Assembly: GCF_014204495.1 (NCBI RefSeq)
Contig: NZ_JACHLN010000001.1
Location: 930,001 to 994,000 of the forward strand
Length of the DNA: 64,000 nt
Reading direction: 5' to 3'
Source: Sphingomonas kyeonggiensis
Lineage (GTDB): Bacteria > Pseudomonadota > Alphaproteobacteria > Sphingomonadales > Sphingomonadaceae
In this document: positions 23,501 through 33,083 of the stretch, piece by piece
Layout of the letters: every line of letters begins with the position of its first letter
Position numbering within the stretch: the stretch's first letter is position 1
Notes under the pieces: model-generated
Told to the model about the DNA's origin: nothing
Seen by the model: only the letters and a program-made list of their open reading frames with translations
The model's database searches: none
Made by a program: the position numbers and the translations under genes

Positions 23501-26485
23501 TCAGAAGAACTGCTTGCGGAAGGTCAGCTTGACCGTGCGGCCGAGCGGATCGCGCAGATTGGGCGCATAGGCCGCCGGAGTCAGGCCATTTTGGTCGGTC
23601 ACCCGCTGGCGGGCATTGAAGATATTGTCGACGCGCAGCTGGATCCGCGAACCGCGGAACCAGGGATGCTTGAGCAGGAAATCGATATCCTGGCCCGGGT
23701 TGTACTCGGCGAGCAGGTTCAGCTTGGCGAGGCTGCCGAAATTGAGCTCGCTGATGCTGCCCGGGATCGCCGCGCTGCCCGTGCTGGTATGCGTGCCGCT
23801 GGTCCAGTTGCCGTTGAGCTGGACGAGCATCGCGTCGCGCTTCACGCCCGCGGTGATGTCGATGCGGTGCGCGGCGATCGCCTGGGCGCTGTCGCCGCTC
23901 AGCCGGTCGATCACGGGCAGGCCCGGACGGATCTGGATCTCATCCTTGAGCACCCAGGTGTGATAGGCGCTGAAGATCAGGCGGTTGCCGCCCCCCCCGC
24001 CGCCAAAGCCGCCACGGCCGCCGCCCGGACCGCCACCAAAGCGCGGACCGCCGCCCTGACCACCACCACCGGCGCCCGGCCCCTGGCCCGGCGCATCGGT
24101 CTGCACCCGGCCCTGGCCCTGATCCTGCCCCTGGGGCTGCGGCTGGTTCTGGCCCTGCTGGCCCTGCTGCCCTTCGGGGCGCGGGCCGCGGAACTGCTGG
24201 CTCATCGTGCCGCCGAACAGGCTCGATTGCTGGCCGAAACGGCGGAACTGCTCGAACATCGCGGTCATCTCGGCCGGCATGGGCTGGCCGGTGCGCCGCG
24301 ATTCCTCGCGCGCCTTCTGGAAGGCCTCGCGCCGCGCCTGCATCCGCTTCTGCTGCGGCGAGGCGATCGGCAGGAACAGGTTGAAGCCCCAGCGCAGTTC
24401 CGAATGCTCGGTCCGGTCATAGTTTACCGGGCGCGAATCGATGCTGAGCAGCCGGCCGGCGCCGTCGCGGACAAAGCGATCGGGGAACGCCGCCTCGACT
24501 TCGGCCGAAGCGCCGGGGAAGCTCTGGATCGCGTTGCGGAAGCGCGAATTGGTGTAGTTCACCACGATGCCGAGATTGGTCTCGGTTAGCGGGCGGATGT
24601 TGAGCCCGGCGCGGAACACGTGCCGGCTGTCGGCGCTCAGCCCCGGATTGCCGCCGGTGATCTGGCTGATGTTGACGCTCTCGCCGCGCACGAAGTCATA
24701 GACGGTCACATTGGGCGTGGTGACCACCGGATTGCCGAGCTGGCCCGGCGTCGGCGCGTTGCTGTCGTCGATGACGCTGACAATCGCCTGGACCTGGGTG
24801 ATCGGCGACCAGTTGAAGCCATAGCCGGTAGTGGTCAGCCGGCCGAAGTCCGAGAGCTGCTCGACTTCGATATTGGCGTTGATCGAGAAGTCGCCGATCG
24901 CATCGAGCACGGCGCGGCGGCGGCTGGCGATCGGCACGCTGATATTGCCGCGGATGCTGCCGGTGTCGCGCGAGATGTCGCTGTTGCTGAACACCCCCGA
25001 GCGGAAGGAGCGGCCCGACAGGTCGTTGGTGCGCCCGGCCACGCGGATGCTGGTGGTTACATCGCCCGCCGGCAGCTTGAACAGCGCACCATTGGTGAGG
25101 AACTCGACATTGCCGACCTTCGTGGTCGATTCGGTCCAGTCGTTCGGCCGGATGACAAGCGCGCTGTAGGGCAGCTCGGCGAACGGGTTGAAGCTCGCGT
25201 CATTGGCGTTGAGCAGCGCCTGCATCTGCGAGGGATCGATGCCGCGCGTCGTGCTCGAATCGCTGCCGGTCTGCTGGTAATTGGCGTTGAGCGACCAGCG
25301 CCAGCTCTTGATCCAGGGCGCCGAATCGCCGTTGACGGTCACTTCGCCGCGCAGCGCCTGGCTGCCGCCCGAGCGGGTGAGCGGATTGAGATTGTCGTAG
25401 TAGCGCAGCAGCTGGACGTTCTGGCCGAAAGGCGAGAACCGGTTGCCCGCCGGCAGGGTCAGTGTCGCGCTGGGCAGGCCGAGCCAGGATTCATTCTCTG
25501 TGACGTCGAGGTTGATCGTCGCGGTCGCATTCACCTTGGGCGAGAGCGCGCGATTGTAGATGCCGCTGACGTTCAGCGTCTTCGCCGGGCCGATCAGGGT
25601 GCGATAGGGCGTGAGATCGGTGACGTTGGGATCATTCGCGTTGGCCGCATAGGCCGAGAGCGGGAGCGGCCCGTTCGCCGCGCCGACCGGCACGCCCGCG
25701 ACGGTGACCGGCGCCCCGACCAGCGCGCTCAGCGCCGGATCGATCTGCGCGCCGCCGATGCCGGTGATGTTGCCGGTGGTGTCGAACAGCGAATTGCCCG
25801 CCCGGGTCACGCCGCGCTCGCTCTCGAGGATCGCGGAATTCTGGTTGTACTTCACATCCAGCGTCACCCGCCCGTCGCGGTTGAGCTTGAGGATGTTGAC
25901 GTTGCCGCTGCCGGTGAAATTGCCGCCGGCGGTGGGCATCTGCCCCTCCAGCACGGTGGTGAGCGCCTGGAAGCGGCGGCGCAGCACGAAGTTGATCACC
26001 TTCTGCGTGGCCGCATAGCCATATTGCAGCGCGACTTCCTCGGGCAGGATGTCGATCCGCTCGATCGCTTCGGTCGGCAGGTCGCGGACTTCGTTCATGC
26101 TCGAGCGGCGGCCGCTGATCAGGATCACCGGCTGCTCGTCGCCGCGGCCCGAACCGCTGCCGAGCTGCGCCTGGAGCGCCGTGATCAGCTCCGACACGTT
26201 CGAGGCGCCATAGGCACGGATATCGGCGGGGTTGAGCTGCACCTCCGGCTTCACATCGGTCTTCACCGCGCCCGGAAGCACACCGTTGACGACGATCGCG
26301 CCTTCATCCCCCATCTCGTCGCTGCCGCTATCCTGCGGAGCCGCCGGCTGGGCCGATTGCTGCGGACGGGTCTGGGCCGGGGCCGGACTGGGTGCGGACT
26401 GCTGGGCCTGGGCCAGCGCGGTTCCCGGCATGGTGCCGACAAGCAATCCCGCAACAGCAGACCCGAGCATCAACGTCGAACGCAT
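23501..26485 (-). CDS. TonB-dependent outer-membrane receptor with a Gly/Gln-rich insert
   Basis: 994 aa from the ATG at 26485, chosen because it begins a clear signal peptide (MRSTLMLGSAVAGLLVGTMP, cleavage near ALAQA) and follows GGTGGGGA. The plug region is ADIRAYGASNVSELITAL, VILISGRRSSMNEV and ATQKVINFVLRR; the barrel ends in the usual aromatic residue (KLTFRKQFF). A low-complexity stretch of about 75 residues (24000-24195), Gln/Pro-rich then almost pure Gly/Arg/Phe, sits in the barrel region. It contains an eight-G tract at 23991-23998 on the coding strand. The substrate is unknown. It is monocistronic. Confidence 0.9.
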   Translation of the reverse strand: MRSTLMLGSAVAGLLVGTMPGTALAQAQQSAPSPAPAQTRPQQSAQPAAPQDSGSDEMGDEGAIVVNGVLPGAVKTDVKPEVQLNPADIRAYGASNVSELITALQAQLGSGSGRGDEQPVILISGRRSSMNEVRDLPTEAIERIDILPEEVALQYGYAATQKVINFVLRRRFQALTTVLEGQMPTAGGNFTGSGNVNILKLNRDGRVTLDVKYNQNSAILESERGVTRAGNSLFDTTGNITGIGGAQIDPALSALVGAPVTVAGVPVGAANGPLPLSAYAANANDPNVTDLTPYRTLIGPAKTLNVSGIYNRALSPKVNATATINLDVTENESWLGLPSATLTLPAGNRFSPFGQNVQLLRYYDNLNPLTRSGGSQALRGEVTVNGDSAPWIKSWRWSLNANYQQTGSDSSTTRGIDPSQMQALLNANDASFNPFAELPYSALVIRPNDWTESTTKVGNVEFLTNGALFKLPAGDVTTSIRVAGRTNDLSGRSFRSGVFSNSDISRDTGSIRGNISVPIASRRRAVLDAIGDFSINANIEVEQLSDFGRLTTTGYGFNWSPITQVQAIVSVIDDSNAPTPGQLGNPVVTTPNVTVYDFVRGESVNISQITGGNPGLSADSRHVFRAGLNIRPLTETNLGIVVNYTNSRFRNAIQSFPGASAEVEAAFPDRFVRDGAGRLLSIDSRPVNYDRTEHSELRWGFNLFLPIASPQQKRMQARREAFQKAREESRRTGQPMPAEMTAMFEQFRRFGQQSSLFGGTMSQQFRGPRPEGQQGQQGQNQPQPQGQDQGQGRVQTDAPGQGPGAGGGGQGGGPRFGGGPGGGRGGFGGGGGGNRLIFSAYHTWVLKDEIQIRPGLPVIDRLSGDSAQAIAAHRIDITAGVKRDAMLVQLNGNWTSGTHTSTGSAAIPGSISELNFGSLAKLNLLAEYNPGQDIDFLLKHPWFRGSRIQLRVDNIFNARQRVTDQNGLTPAAYAPNLRDPLGRTVKLTFRKQFF

Positions 26486-26588
26486 GAATTCCCCACCCTT
26501 TTCGAAAACCCCGGCGGTGCCGTGACACCGCTCGCATGAACAAGGCGTGGCTAAGCGCGACTTGTCGCAGAAGTTTGCCCGGTTCTCG

Positions 26589-26625
26589 AAAAAATTGCGG
26601 CACCGCGGCGATGTCGCCGGGTGCC
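26589..26625 (-). terminator. Terminator downstream of tRNA-Leu
   Basis: On the minus strand GGCACC-c-GGCG-acat-CGCC-gc-GGTGCC forms an interrupted stem, followed after four bases by six T. It lies 13 nt after the tRNA 3' end. Confidence 0.7.
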
Positions 26626-26637
26626 TGCATTTTTCAC

Positions 26638-26724
26638 TGGTGCGGTCGAGAAGACTCGAACTTCCACGGCCTTTCGGCCACAACGACCTCAACGTTGCGC
26701 GTCTACCAGTTCCGCCACGACCGC
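26638..26724 (-). tRNA. tRNA-Leu (anticodon GAG)
   Basis: An 87-nt gene including encoded CCA. The acceptor stem GCGGTCG/CGACCGC pairs fully. The anticodon stem CAACG/CGTTG encloses TTGAGGT with anticodon GAG. A long class II variable arm (TGGCCGAAAGGCC) and the T arm GAAG-TTCGAGT-CTTC are present, as expected for leucine tRNA. It is transcribed leftward, upstream of the receptor gene. Confidence 0.95.
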
Positions 26725-26853
26725 ACGTGAAATCCGCTGGTTGGGATACCAACGGCTGGTAAGGCAGCGGCCCCTAGCAATGCGTTTCAGACATTGCAAG
26801 CGGTTCCGCCACGCTTTTCCAAACGAAGCGAAATCCGCTAAGCGCGCCCTCCC

Positions 26854-28206
26854 ATGCGCCTCTCCCCCGATCTTTCCGCCGAGATGCGCCGAATCCTGTC
26901 GCTGGCATGGCCGGTGGCGCTGACCAGCCTCAACTGGACGATCCTCCACGTCACCGATGTCGTCGTGGTCGGCTTCACCGGCACCGAGCAGGTCGCGGCG
27001 CTGGGCGCGAGTCGAGCGCTGACCTTCCCGGGCATCGTGATGGGGCTCGGGGCGCTGACCGGCGTGCTCGTCCATGTCTCGCGCGCCGACGGCGCCAAGG
27101 ACCTGCCCGGCACCGGCCGCGCGCTGCACCAGGGGCTGCTGCTCGCGCTCGTCCTTGGCCTGCTCAGCGCCCTGCTGCTCTTCGCCTTTGCCGAGCCGAT
27201 GCTGCTCGGCATCGGCGTGGCGAGGGAAGTCGCGCCGCTTGCCGCCGATGTCGTGCGGGTGATGGCGCTCGCCTATCCCTTCCAGCTGCTGATCATCGCC
27301 GCGAGCTTCTTCCTGGAGGGCGTGAGCCGCCCGCAACGCGTCACCGTGGTCAACCTGGCGATCCTGCCGGTCAATGCGCTGCTCGCCTGGGCATTGTCTG
27401 CCGGGCATCTCGGCCTGCCCGCGATGGGCGCGACCGGCGCGGCGCTGGCCACTGCGATAGCCTCTGGCCTCGGCGCGGCCGGAATGGTCGGCGCGGCCTG
27501 GACGCTGCCCCGTGCCCGCCAGCGCGGCGTACAGGACCTGGCGCATCTGTTCAGCCGCGATTCGCTGACCGGCGCCCTTGGCCTCGCCAAGTTCGGGCTG
27601 GTGCCCGCCATCGCCTCGGGCCTCGAGCTGGTAGGCTTCTCGATCCTGATCGCGCTTTCGACCGAACTGGGCGACGTGACCACCCACGCCTTCCAGATCG
27701 TCTTCTCGATCCACAACGTCACTTTCTCGGTCGCGCTGGGGCTGGGATCGGCGGCGGGAGTACGCGTAGGCAATGCGGTGGGCGAAGGCGCTCCCCAGGC
27801 CGCGGCGCGGCGTGCGGCGATCGCCGCCGCGCTGGCCGCGCTGGCGACAGGGCTGCTCGCCGTGCTGCTGGTGCTGGTGCCCCACCCCTTTGTCGCGCTG
27901 TTCCCGGCGGTGGCCGAGGTGCGGACGCTCGCATTGGTGATGCTGCCGGTCTGGGCTCCCTTCATCCTGTTCGACGGGGTGCAGGTGGTATTCGTCTATG
28001 CGCTGCGCTCGCTCGGCGACCAGGTGGTGGCCGGGATCAACTCGGTGATCGCCTTCTTCCTGGTCACGGGGGGTGCAGGCCTGCTGCTCGTCCGCACGCT
28101 GGATCTGGGCGCGACCGGATTGGCGCTGGCATCGGGCATGGGCATGGTGGTCGCCGCGACATTGCACGGCACCCGGCTCTGGTGGGTCAGCCGCCGATTT
28201 CGGTAG
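26854..28206 (+). CDS. MATE family multidrug/cation efflux transporter
   Basis: 450 aa with about twelve hydrophobic helices. The N-terminal half has the MATE pattern LSLAWPVALTSLNWTILHVT, then DVVVVGFTGTEQVAALGAS, and the two halves show similar organisation. It probably exports organic cations in exchange for Na+ or H+. It is convergent with the next gene, and their 3' ends overlap by 20 nt. Confidence 0.88.
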   Translation: MRLSPDLSAEMRRILSLAWPVALTSLNWTILHVTDVVVVGFTGTEQVAALGASRALTFPGIVMGLGALTGVLVHVSRADGAKDLPGTGRALHQGLLLALVLGLLSALLLFAFAEPMLLGIGVAREVAPLAADVVRVMALAYPFQLLIIAASFFLEGVSRPQRVTVVNLAILPVNALLAWALSAGHLGLPAMGATGAALATAIASGLGAAGMVGAAWTLPRARQRGVQDLAHLFSRDSLTGALGLAKFGLVPAIASGLELVGFSILIALSTELGDVTTHAFQIVFSIHNVTFSVALGLGSAAGVRVGNAVGEGAPQAAARRAAIAAALAALATGLLAVLLVLVPHPFVALFPAVAEVRTLALVMLPVWAPFILFDGVQVVFVYALRSLGDQVVAGINSVIAFFLVTGGAGLLLVRTLDLGATGLALASGMGMVVAATLHGTRLWWVSRRFR

Positions 28207-28936
28207 CGAAGGTCAGCCGGGCCGAGCGCGCGCTGCGCGGCGGATCGACCTGGGCCGAATTGAAATCGATCACCTGCTTGGGACCAAGCTCGCGCACCTG
28301 CGGGGTGACCCGCCAGCTATAGACCAGCCGGTTCTGCTCGTCCTTCAGCTCGATACGGATATCGGGCACATGCTGCTTGTCGGCCGTGGGATTGGCCACC
28401 TTGCCGGAGATGATGAACAGCTCGCTGCCATTGGTCTGGGTGCGCAGCTCGACATTCTTCTCGGTGAACACCAGCGGCGTCTCGACTTCGCCGCCCAGGC
28501 CAAGACCGATCCCGAGCTGGGCGGCAAGGCCGGGCGCGCCCGAATAGAGGATCGCCCCGGTGCCGAGCAGCATCGAGAAGCCCGCGACGAACGCTGCGGC
28601 GGTCCAGCGCCGGGCCGGATTCCGGCGGGGCTTGAACGGCGGCTGCGGCGCGAAGGGATCATAATCGGGCGTGGCGCCGGCAGCGGCCATGATCGAGGCA
28701 TCGTCGAACACGCGCGGTGCGGCGGGGGCTTCCCGCTTCGGTGCCTCGGCCTCGCGCTTGGGCGCCTGGGTTACCGGACCGTCCGACGCGGTCGCGCGGG
28801 TGGTCAGATCGAGCGCGACCGGGGCCTGGAACCAGCTATGCTTGCAGCTCGCGCAGCGCACGGTGCGGCCGTCGGCGCCAATGGCGCTGTCGGGCACCAG
28901 ATAGCGGGTTCGGCACTGGCTGCATTCGAGGATCAT
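28187..28936 (-). CDS. Zinc-ribbon, single-pass membrane protein (MJ0042-type N-terminus)
   Basis: 249 aa. The N-terminus MILECSQCRTRYLVPDSAIG, then VRCASCKHSWFQ, has two CxxC pairs forming a zinc ribbon of the MJ0042 type. A Pro/Ala/Lys-rich linker follows, then a membrane helix near residues 112-132 (WTAAAFVAGFSMLLGTGAIL). The C-terminal 110 residues resemble the DUF3426-type periplasmic domain. Such proteins are common next to ftsE in alphaproteobacteria, but the function is not established. Confidence 0.75.
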   Translation of the reverse strand: MILECSQCRTRYLVPDSAIGADGRTVRCASCKHSWFQAPVALDLTTRATASDGPVTQAPKREAEAPKREAPAAPRVFDDASIMAAAGATPDYDPFAPQPPFKPRRNPARRWTAAAFVAGFSMLLGTGAILYSGAPGLAAQLGIGLGLGGEVETPLVFTEKNVELRTQTNGSELFIISGKVANPTADKQHVPDIRIELKDEQNRLVYSWRVTPQVRELGPKQVIDFNSAQVDPPRSARSARLTFATEIGG

Positions 28937-29094
28937 TACGCGCGGCTCACGACACGGGGGCCTGTCGCCCGATTGTCACGATTCTAGACCCATCGATTCG
29001 CGGCCACAAGAGTCCCCGTCCCGAGTATCCCCAGCTTCTTGAGCGGGGCGGGTCTCTGTGCGATGGCAGGTGCAAGGGAAGCGCCGGGAGCCTG

Positions 29095-29799
29095 ATGGCC
29101 AGCATCGTTCAATTCGAGAATGTCGGCCTGCGCTATGGTTCGGGCGACGAGACTCTCTCGGATGTCAGCTTTTCGCTGAACACCGGCAGTTTCTATTTCC
29201 TCACCGGCCCGTCCGGCGCGGGCAAGACCTCGCTGCTCAAACTGCTCTACCTCGCCCAGCGGCCAAGCCGCGGCACGGTGCGGCTGTTCGGCGAGGATGC
29301 CGGCGCGCTGCCCCGCACCCGGCTGCCCGGCTTCCGCCGGCGGATCGGCGTGGTGTTCCAGGACTTCCGGCTGGTCCCGCATCTTTCCGCCTATGACAAT
29401 ATCGCGCTCCCGCTGCGCGTCGCCGGCGTATCCGAGAGCGATATCGAGGCGCCGGTGCGCGAGATGCTCGCCTGGGTCGGCCTCACCGATCGCGGCCGCG
29501 CCAAGCCGCCGACGCTTTCGGGCGGCGAGCAGCAGCGCATCGCCATCGCCCGCGCGGTGATCGGCCGCCCCGAGCTGCTCGTCGCCGACGAGCCGACCGG
29601 CAATGTCGATCCCGACATGGCCGAGCGGCTGCTCCATCTGTTCGACAGCCTCAACCGCCTCGGCACCACCGTGGTGGTGGCGACGCACGACTTCCATTTG
29701 CTCAACCGCATCCCCAACGCGCATATGATGCGGCTGGAAAAGGGCCGGCTGAACGATCCCACCGGCGCGCTGCGCAACCCGCCGCCGGGGCGCGCATGA
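29095..29799 (+). CDS. ftsE: Cell-division ATP-binding protein FtsE
   Basis: 234 aa from the ATG at 29095, with GGGAG 6 nt upstream. ABC motifs are complete: Walker [13 protein letters not shown], signature [15 protein letters not shown], Walker [13 protein letters not shown] and the switch His in [11 protein letters not shown]. With FtsX it forms a complex that activates periplasmic murein hydrolases at the septum. The ftsX ATG overlaps the stop by 4 nt. Confidence 0.93.
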   Translation: MASIVQFENVGLRYGSGDETLSDVSFSLNTGSFYFLTGPSGAGKTSLLKLLYLAQRPSRGTVRLFGEDAGALPRTRLPGFRRRIGVVFQDFRLVPHLSAYDNIALPLRVAGVSESDIEAPVREMLAWVGLTDRGRAKPPTLSGGEQQRIAIARAVIGRPELLVADEPTGNVDPDMAERLLHLFDSLNRLGTTVVVATHDFHLLNRIPNAHMMRLEKGRLNDPTGALRNPPPGRA

Positions 29800-30680
29800 A
29801 GCTGAGCCTCAACCCCAATGCGCCCGACCGCCGCCTGCTCGACGAGAGCCGGCGGACCCGCGCCATGACCTGGATCATGGCGATCATGCTGTTCCTCACC
29901 GTGCTGGCCGGCGCGCTGGGGCTCGGCATGTTCGCCGCGACCGCGCAGCTCGACCGCCAGCTGGCCGGCCGGATGACGATCCAGGTCGTCGAGCCCAATG
30001 CCGCCACCCGCGACAGCGAAGTGAAGGCACTGCGCGCCGCCCTGCCGCGCGTGGCCGGCGTGACCCGTGTCGCCGAAGTCGATCGGCAGCGGCTGGCCGA
30101 GCTGCTCAAGCCCTGGCTGGGCGATACCGGGCTCGATCCCGACCTGCCGATGCCGGCGATGATCGATGTCGAGACGCGCGGCGGCAACAGCGCCGCCGTC
30201 GAGCAGACCGCCAGGGCGATCGCGCCGAACGCCCGGATCGACCGGCACGCCCAGTGGCTCTCGCCCGTGCGCAGCTTCATGACCACGATGAGCTGGCTCG
30301 CCGTCGGCCTGATGCTGCTGATCGCCACCGCCACCGCCGCGGTGGTGCTGCTTGCCGCGCGCTCGGGGCTGGACACGCACCGCGACACCATCGATGTGCT
30401 CCACATGCTCGGCTCCACCGATGTCCAGATCGCCCGCCTGTTCCAGCGGCGGATCGCGTTCGACACGCTGCTCGGCGGCCTGATCGGCACGCTGGCGGCG
30501 CTGGGGCTCGTCTGGTTCCTCCAGTCGCGCATGGCGCTGGTCGGCTCGGAGATGCTGAGCGGCGTGGCACTGCAGCAGCGCGACTGGTTCCTGCTCCTGC
30601 TGCTGCCGCTCGGCTTCGCGCTGCTCGCCACCTTCGCCGCACGCAAGACCGTGCTGCGCGCGCTGGGCCGCACGCTGTGA
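29796..30680 (+). CDS. ftsX: Cell-division membrane protein FtsX
   Basis: 294 aa with four membrane helices: one at about residues 27-48, and three after residue 165. The periplasmic loop lies between the first two. The C-terminal permease part ([20 protein letters not shown]) matches FtsX. It partners FtsE and is translationally coupled on both sides. Confidence 0.9.
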   Translation: MKLSLNPNAPDRRLLDESRRTRAMTWIMAIMLFLTVLAGALGLGMFAATAQLDRQLAGRMTIQVVEPNAATRDSEVKALRAALPRVAGVTRVAEVDRQRLAELLKPWLGDTGLDPDLPMPAMIDVETRGGNSAAVEQTARAIAPNARIDRHAQWLSPVRSFMTTMSWLAVGLMLLIATATAAVVLLAARSGLDTHRDTIDVLHMLGSTDVQIARLFQRRIAFDTLLGGLIGTLAALGLVWFLQSRMALVGSEMLSGVALQQRDWFLLLLLPLGFALLATFAARKTVLRALGRTL

Positions 30681-31207
30681 TCCTGCGGCTGATTGCCTTG
30701 GTCGTGATCGCCTGGCTGCTCGGCTTCGCCGCGTTCATGGTGTCGCTGGGCCACCCGCTCGAGGGCCGAAAGACCGATGCGATCGTCGTGCTGACCGGCG
30801 GCCCCAAGCGGATCGACCGCGCGCTGGCCGTGCTGCGCGCCGGCGATGCGGAACGGCTGCTGGTCAGCGGCGTCGATCCCGATGTGCGCCCGGGCGAGTT
30901 CGCGGCGGAGTACAAGATCGACCGCAAGCTGATGCGCTGCTGCGTCGACCTGGGCTGGCAGGCGGTCGATACCCGCTCGAACGCCGAGGAGACGGCGGAA
31001 TGGGTGAAGGAGCATGGCTACAAGACCGTGCGCCTCGTCACTTCCGACTGGCATATGCCGCGGGCGCGGCTCGAGCTTTCGCACGCGCTGAAGGGCGTCG
31101 AGCTGGTCGGCGATCCGGTGCGCAGCCAGCCTGGCTTCGCCATGCTGTTCCGCGAATATCACAAATATCTGGTGCGGCGGATCGCGCTGCTGATGGGCGC
31201 CAATTGA
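30677..31207 (+). CDS. YdcF-like DUF218 family membrane protein
   Basis: 176 aa from a GTG at 30677 that overlaps the ftsX stop. One N-terminal membrane helix ([20 protein letters not shown]) is followed by the DUF218 motifs [41 protein letters not shown] and [14 protein letters not shown]. Members such as ElyC and SanA act at the envelope. In the ftsEX-ydcF-plsC block, an envelope role is likely. Confidence 0.82.
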   Translation: MILRLIALVVIAWLLGFAAFMVSLGHPLEGRKTDAIVVLTGGPKRIDRALAVLRAGDAERLLVSGVDPDVRPGEFAAEYKIDRKLMRCCVDLGWQAVDTRSNAEETAEWVKEHGYKTVRLVTSDWHMPRARLELSHALKGVELVGDPVRSQPGFAMLFREYHKYLVRRIALLMGAN

Positions 31208-31890
31208 TGAACCTGCTGCGCACGCTGATCTTCTCGATCTTCTTCTACGGCCTGTCGATCCTCCTGGTGCTGCTGGTGCCGCTGGTCGCGCTGCTCGGCG
31301 GCGATTCGCTGCGCACCTATGCGATGGCCTGGGTGGCGCTGATGACCTGGTCCGCCCGCTGGATCCTGGGGATCCGGGTGCAGATCGAAGGGACGATCCC
31401 CAAGGGCCCGGTGCTGTTCGCCGGCAAGCATGAATCGCTGTTCGAGGCGCTGGAGCTGAGCCGGCTGCTGGGCTCCCCGGCGACGGTGATGAAGCGCGAA
31501 CTGGCGCAGATCCCGCTCTGGGGCTGGGCAGCGCGGCGCTACGGCGTGATCATCGTCAACCGCACCGCCAATGCCGCGGCGCTGCGATCGATGATGAAGG
31601 ACGCGAAGGCGGCACTGGCGCAGGGCCGCTCGGTGCTGATCTTCCCCGAGGGCACGCGCGTAAAGCCGGGCGAGGCCCCCGAGCTGCGCTCCGGCTTTGC
31701 CGGGCTCTACCGGATGCTCGACCTGCCGGTGGTGCCGATCGCGGTGAAGAGCGGCCATGTCTGGCCCAAGCACGGCATCAAGAAGCCGGGCGTCATCACC
31801 TTCCGCTTCCTCGACCCGATCCCGCCGGGCCTGCCCCGCGCCGAGGCCGAGGCCAGGGTGCATGCCGGGATCAATGCGCTGAACGGCTGA
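31207..31890 (+). CDS. plsC: 1-acyl-sn-glycerol-3-phosphate acyltransferase (PlsC family)
   Basis: 227 aa from the ATG at 31207, which shares one base with the previous stop (TGATG). Membrane helices at about residues 5-35 anchor it. The acyltransferase motifs are FAGKHESLFEALEL and FPEGTRVKPGEA. The first motif is HX4E rather than the textbook HX4D. It would add the second acyl chain in phosphatidic acid synthesis. It ends the ftsE-ftsX-ydcF-plsC operon. Confidence 0.85.
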   Translation: MNLLRTLIFSIFFYGLSILLVLLVPLVALLGGDSLRTYAMAWVALMTWSARWILGIRVQIEGTIPKGPVLFAGKHESLFEALELSRLLGSPATVMKRELAQIPLWGWAARRYGVIIVNRTANAAALRSMMKDAKAALAQGRSVLIFPEGTRVKPGEAPELRSGFAGLYRMLDLPVVPIAVKSGHVWPKHGIKKPGVITFRFLDPIPPGLPRAEAEARVHAGINALNG

Positions 31891-32130
31891 GCGCGCTCCA
31901 GCAGGGCCTGCGCGGCGGCTCGCCAAAGTACACGAAGTACAGGCCAAGAACGGGTTTTTGTCGGCGCTATTTTCCCTATCTTCTCCGGCAACGCGCCGCA
32001 TCCCGCAACGATCTTGCGCGGGCGTGATCCTATTTCCCCAACGGATTCAAGGAGCGGCCAGCCAGCAGGCCGACCGCCCGAGGCAAACAGGCAAAATCCT
32101 ACATTGCAAGCCTGGGCCAGTCTGTTGGCT

Positions 32131-32148
32131 CCCCGGCGAAAGCCGGGG
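32131..32148. repeat. Short intergenic palindrome CCCCGGC-gaaa-GCCGGGG
   Basis: A perfect 7-bp stem with a GAAA loop in the 284-bp gap between convergent plsC and the prephenate dehydrogenase gene. It is the same core as the repeats at 4591-4688 and 53994-54011, and could help end transcription on either strand. Apart from this I see no gene or other element in 31891-32174. Confidence 0.65.
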
Positions 32149-32174
32149 TGCAGATATTGCTGGAGGCCAAGGCC

Positions 32175-33083
32175 CTATTTGTGCGCGCGACCGAAGTCGG
32201 GCGCCGCATCGTCCTGGCCCTGCTCGATGATCGAGCGGCGGATCGTGCGGGTGCGGCTGAACAGCTCGAACAGCTCGTCGCCCTTGCCCCAGCGGATCGC
32301 GCGCTGGAGCGCGGTCAGGTCCTCGGAGAAGCGCTGGAGCATGTCGAGCACCGCTTCCTTGTTCGCCAGGAACACGTCGCGCCACATCGTCGGGTCCGAC
32401 GCGGCGATGCGGGTGAAGTCGCGGAAGCCGCCGGCCGAATACTTGATCACCTCGGACTGGGTGACTTCCTCCATGTCCGACGCGGTGCCGACGATCGTAT
32501 AGGCGATCAGGTGCGGCAGGTGGCTGGTGACGGCGAGGACGCGGTCGTGATGATCGGGCGCCATCGTCTCGACCTCGGCACCCAGGCGGCGCCAGAACTC
32601 CAGCACGCGCTCGACGGCGAAGGGCGCAGTGCCCTCCACCGGCGTGACGATGCACCAGCGGCCCTGGAACAGCGAGGCGAAGCCGGCCTCGGGCCCGCTA
32701 TTCTCGGTGCCTGCCACCGGGTGCGCCGGCACGAACACGGCATCGGGCAGTGCGGCATGAACCGCCTCGACCACGCTTTCCTTGCACGAGCCGACATCGC
32801 TGACGATCGCATCGGCCGGCAGGTCCGCCGCGATCTCCGCCGCCGCCGCACCCATCGCACCGACGGGGACGCAGAGGATCACCAGATCGGCATCGATCAC
32901 CGACGTGCCGGCGGTGTCGGCGATATCGTCGCACAGATCGATGCGCACCGCGGTCTCGCGCACCGCCGGATCGGCGTCATAGCCGGTCACCCGCACGCTT
33001 GGCATGTGCTGGCGGATGCCGCGCGCGATCGACGAGCCGATCAGGCCCAGCCCGATGATGGTGACGCGCGCGAAGGGCAGCAT
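32175..33083 (-). CDS. tyrC: Prephenate/arogenate dehydrogenase
   Basis: 302 aa. The N-terminal Rossmann motif VTIIGLGLIGSSIARGIRQ binds NAD(P). The catalytic region ADLVILCVPVGAMG, then SDVGSCKESVVEAVH and FVPAHPVAGTENSGPEAG, is typical of the TyrA family. It makes the tyrosine precursor by oxidative decarboxylation. No chorismate mutase domain is present. The ATG shares one base with the stop of the upstream aminotransferase, so the pair forms a tyrosine/phenylalanine unit. Confidence 0.9.
   Translation of the reverse strand: MLPFARVTIIGLGLIGSSIARGIRQHMPSVRVTGYDADPAVRETAVRIDLCDDIADTAGTSVIDADLVILCVPVGAMGAAAAEIAADLPADAIVSDVGSCKESVVEAVHAALPDAVFVPAHPVAGTENSGPEAGFASLFQGRWCIVTPVEGTAPFAVERVLEFWRRLGAEVETMAPDHHDRVLAVTSHLPHLIAYTIVGTASDMEEVTQSEVIKYSAGGFRDFTRIAASDPTMWRDVFLANKEAVLDMLQRFSEDLTALQRAIRWGKGDELFELFSRTRTIRRSIIEQGQDDAAPDFGRAHK

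Noticed and set aside
24620-26539. A 639-codon open frame on the plus strand
   Set aside because: It is antisense to the TonB-dependent receptor and has no recognisable domain or ribosome site.
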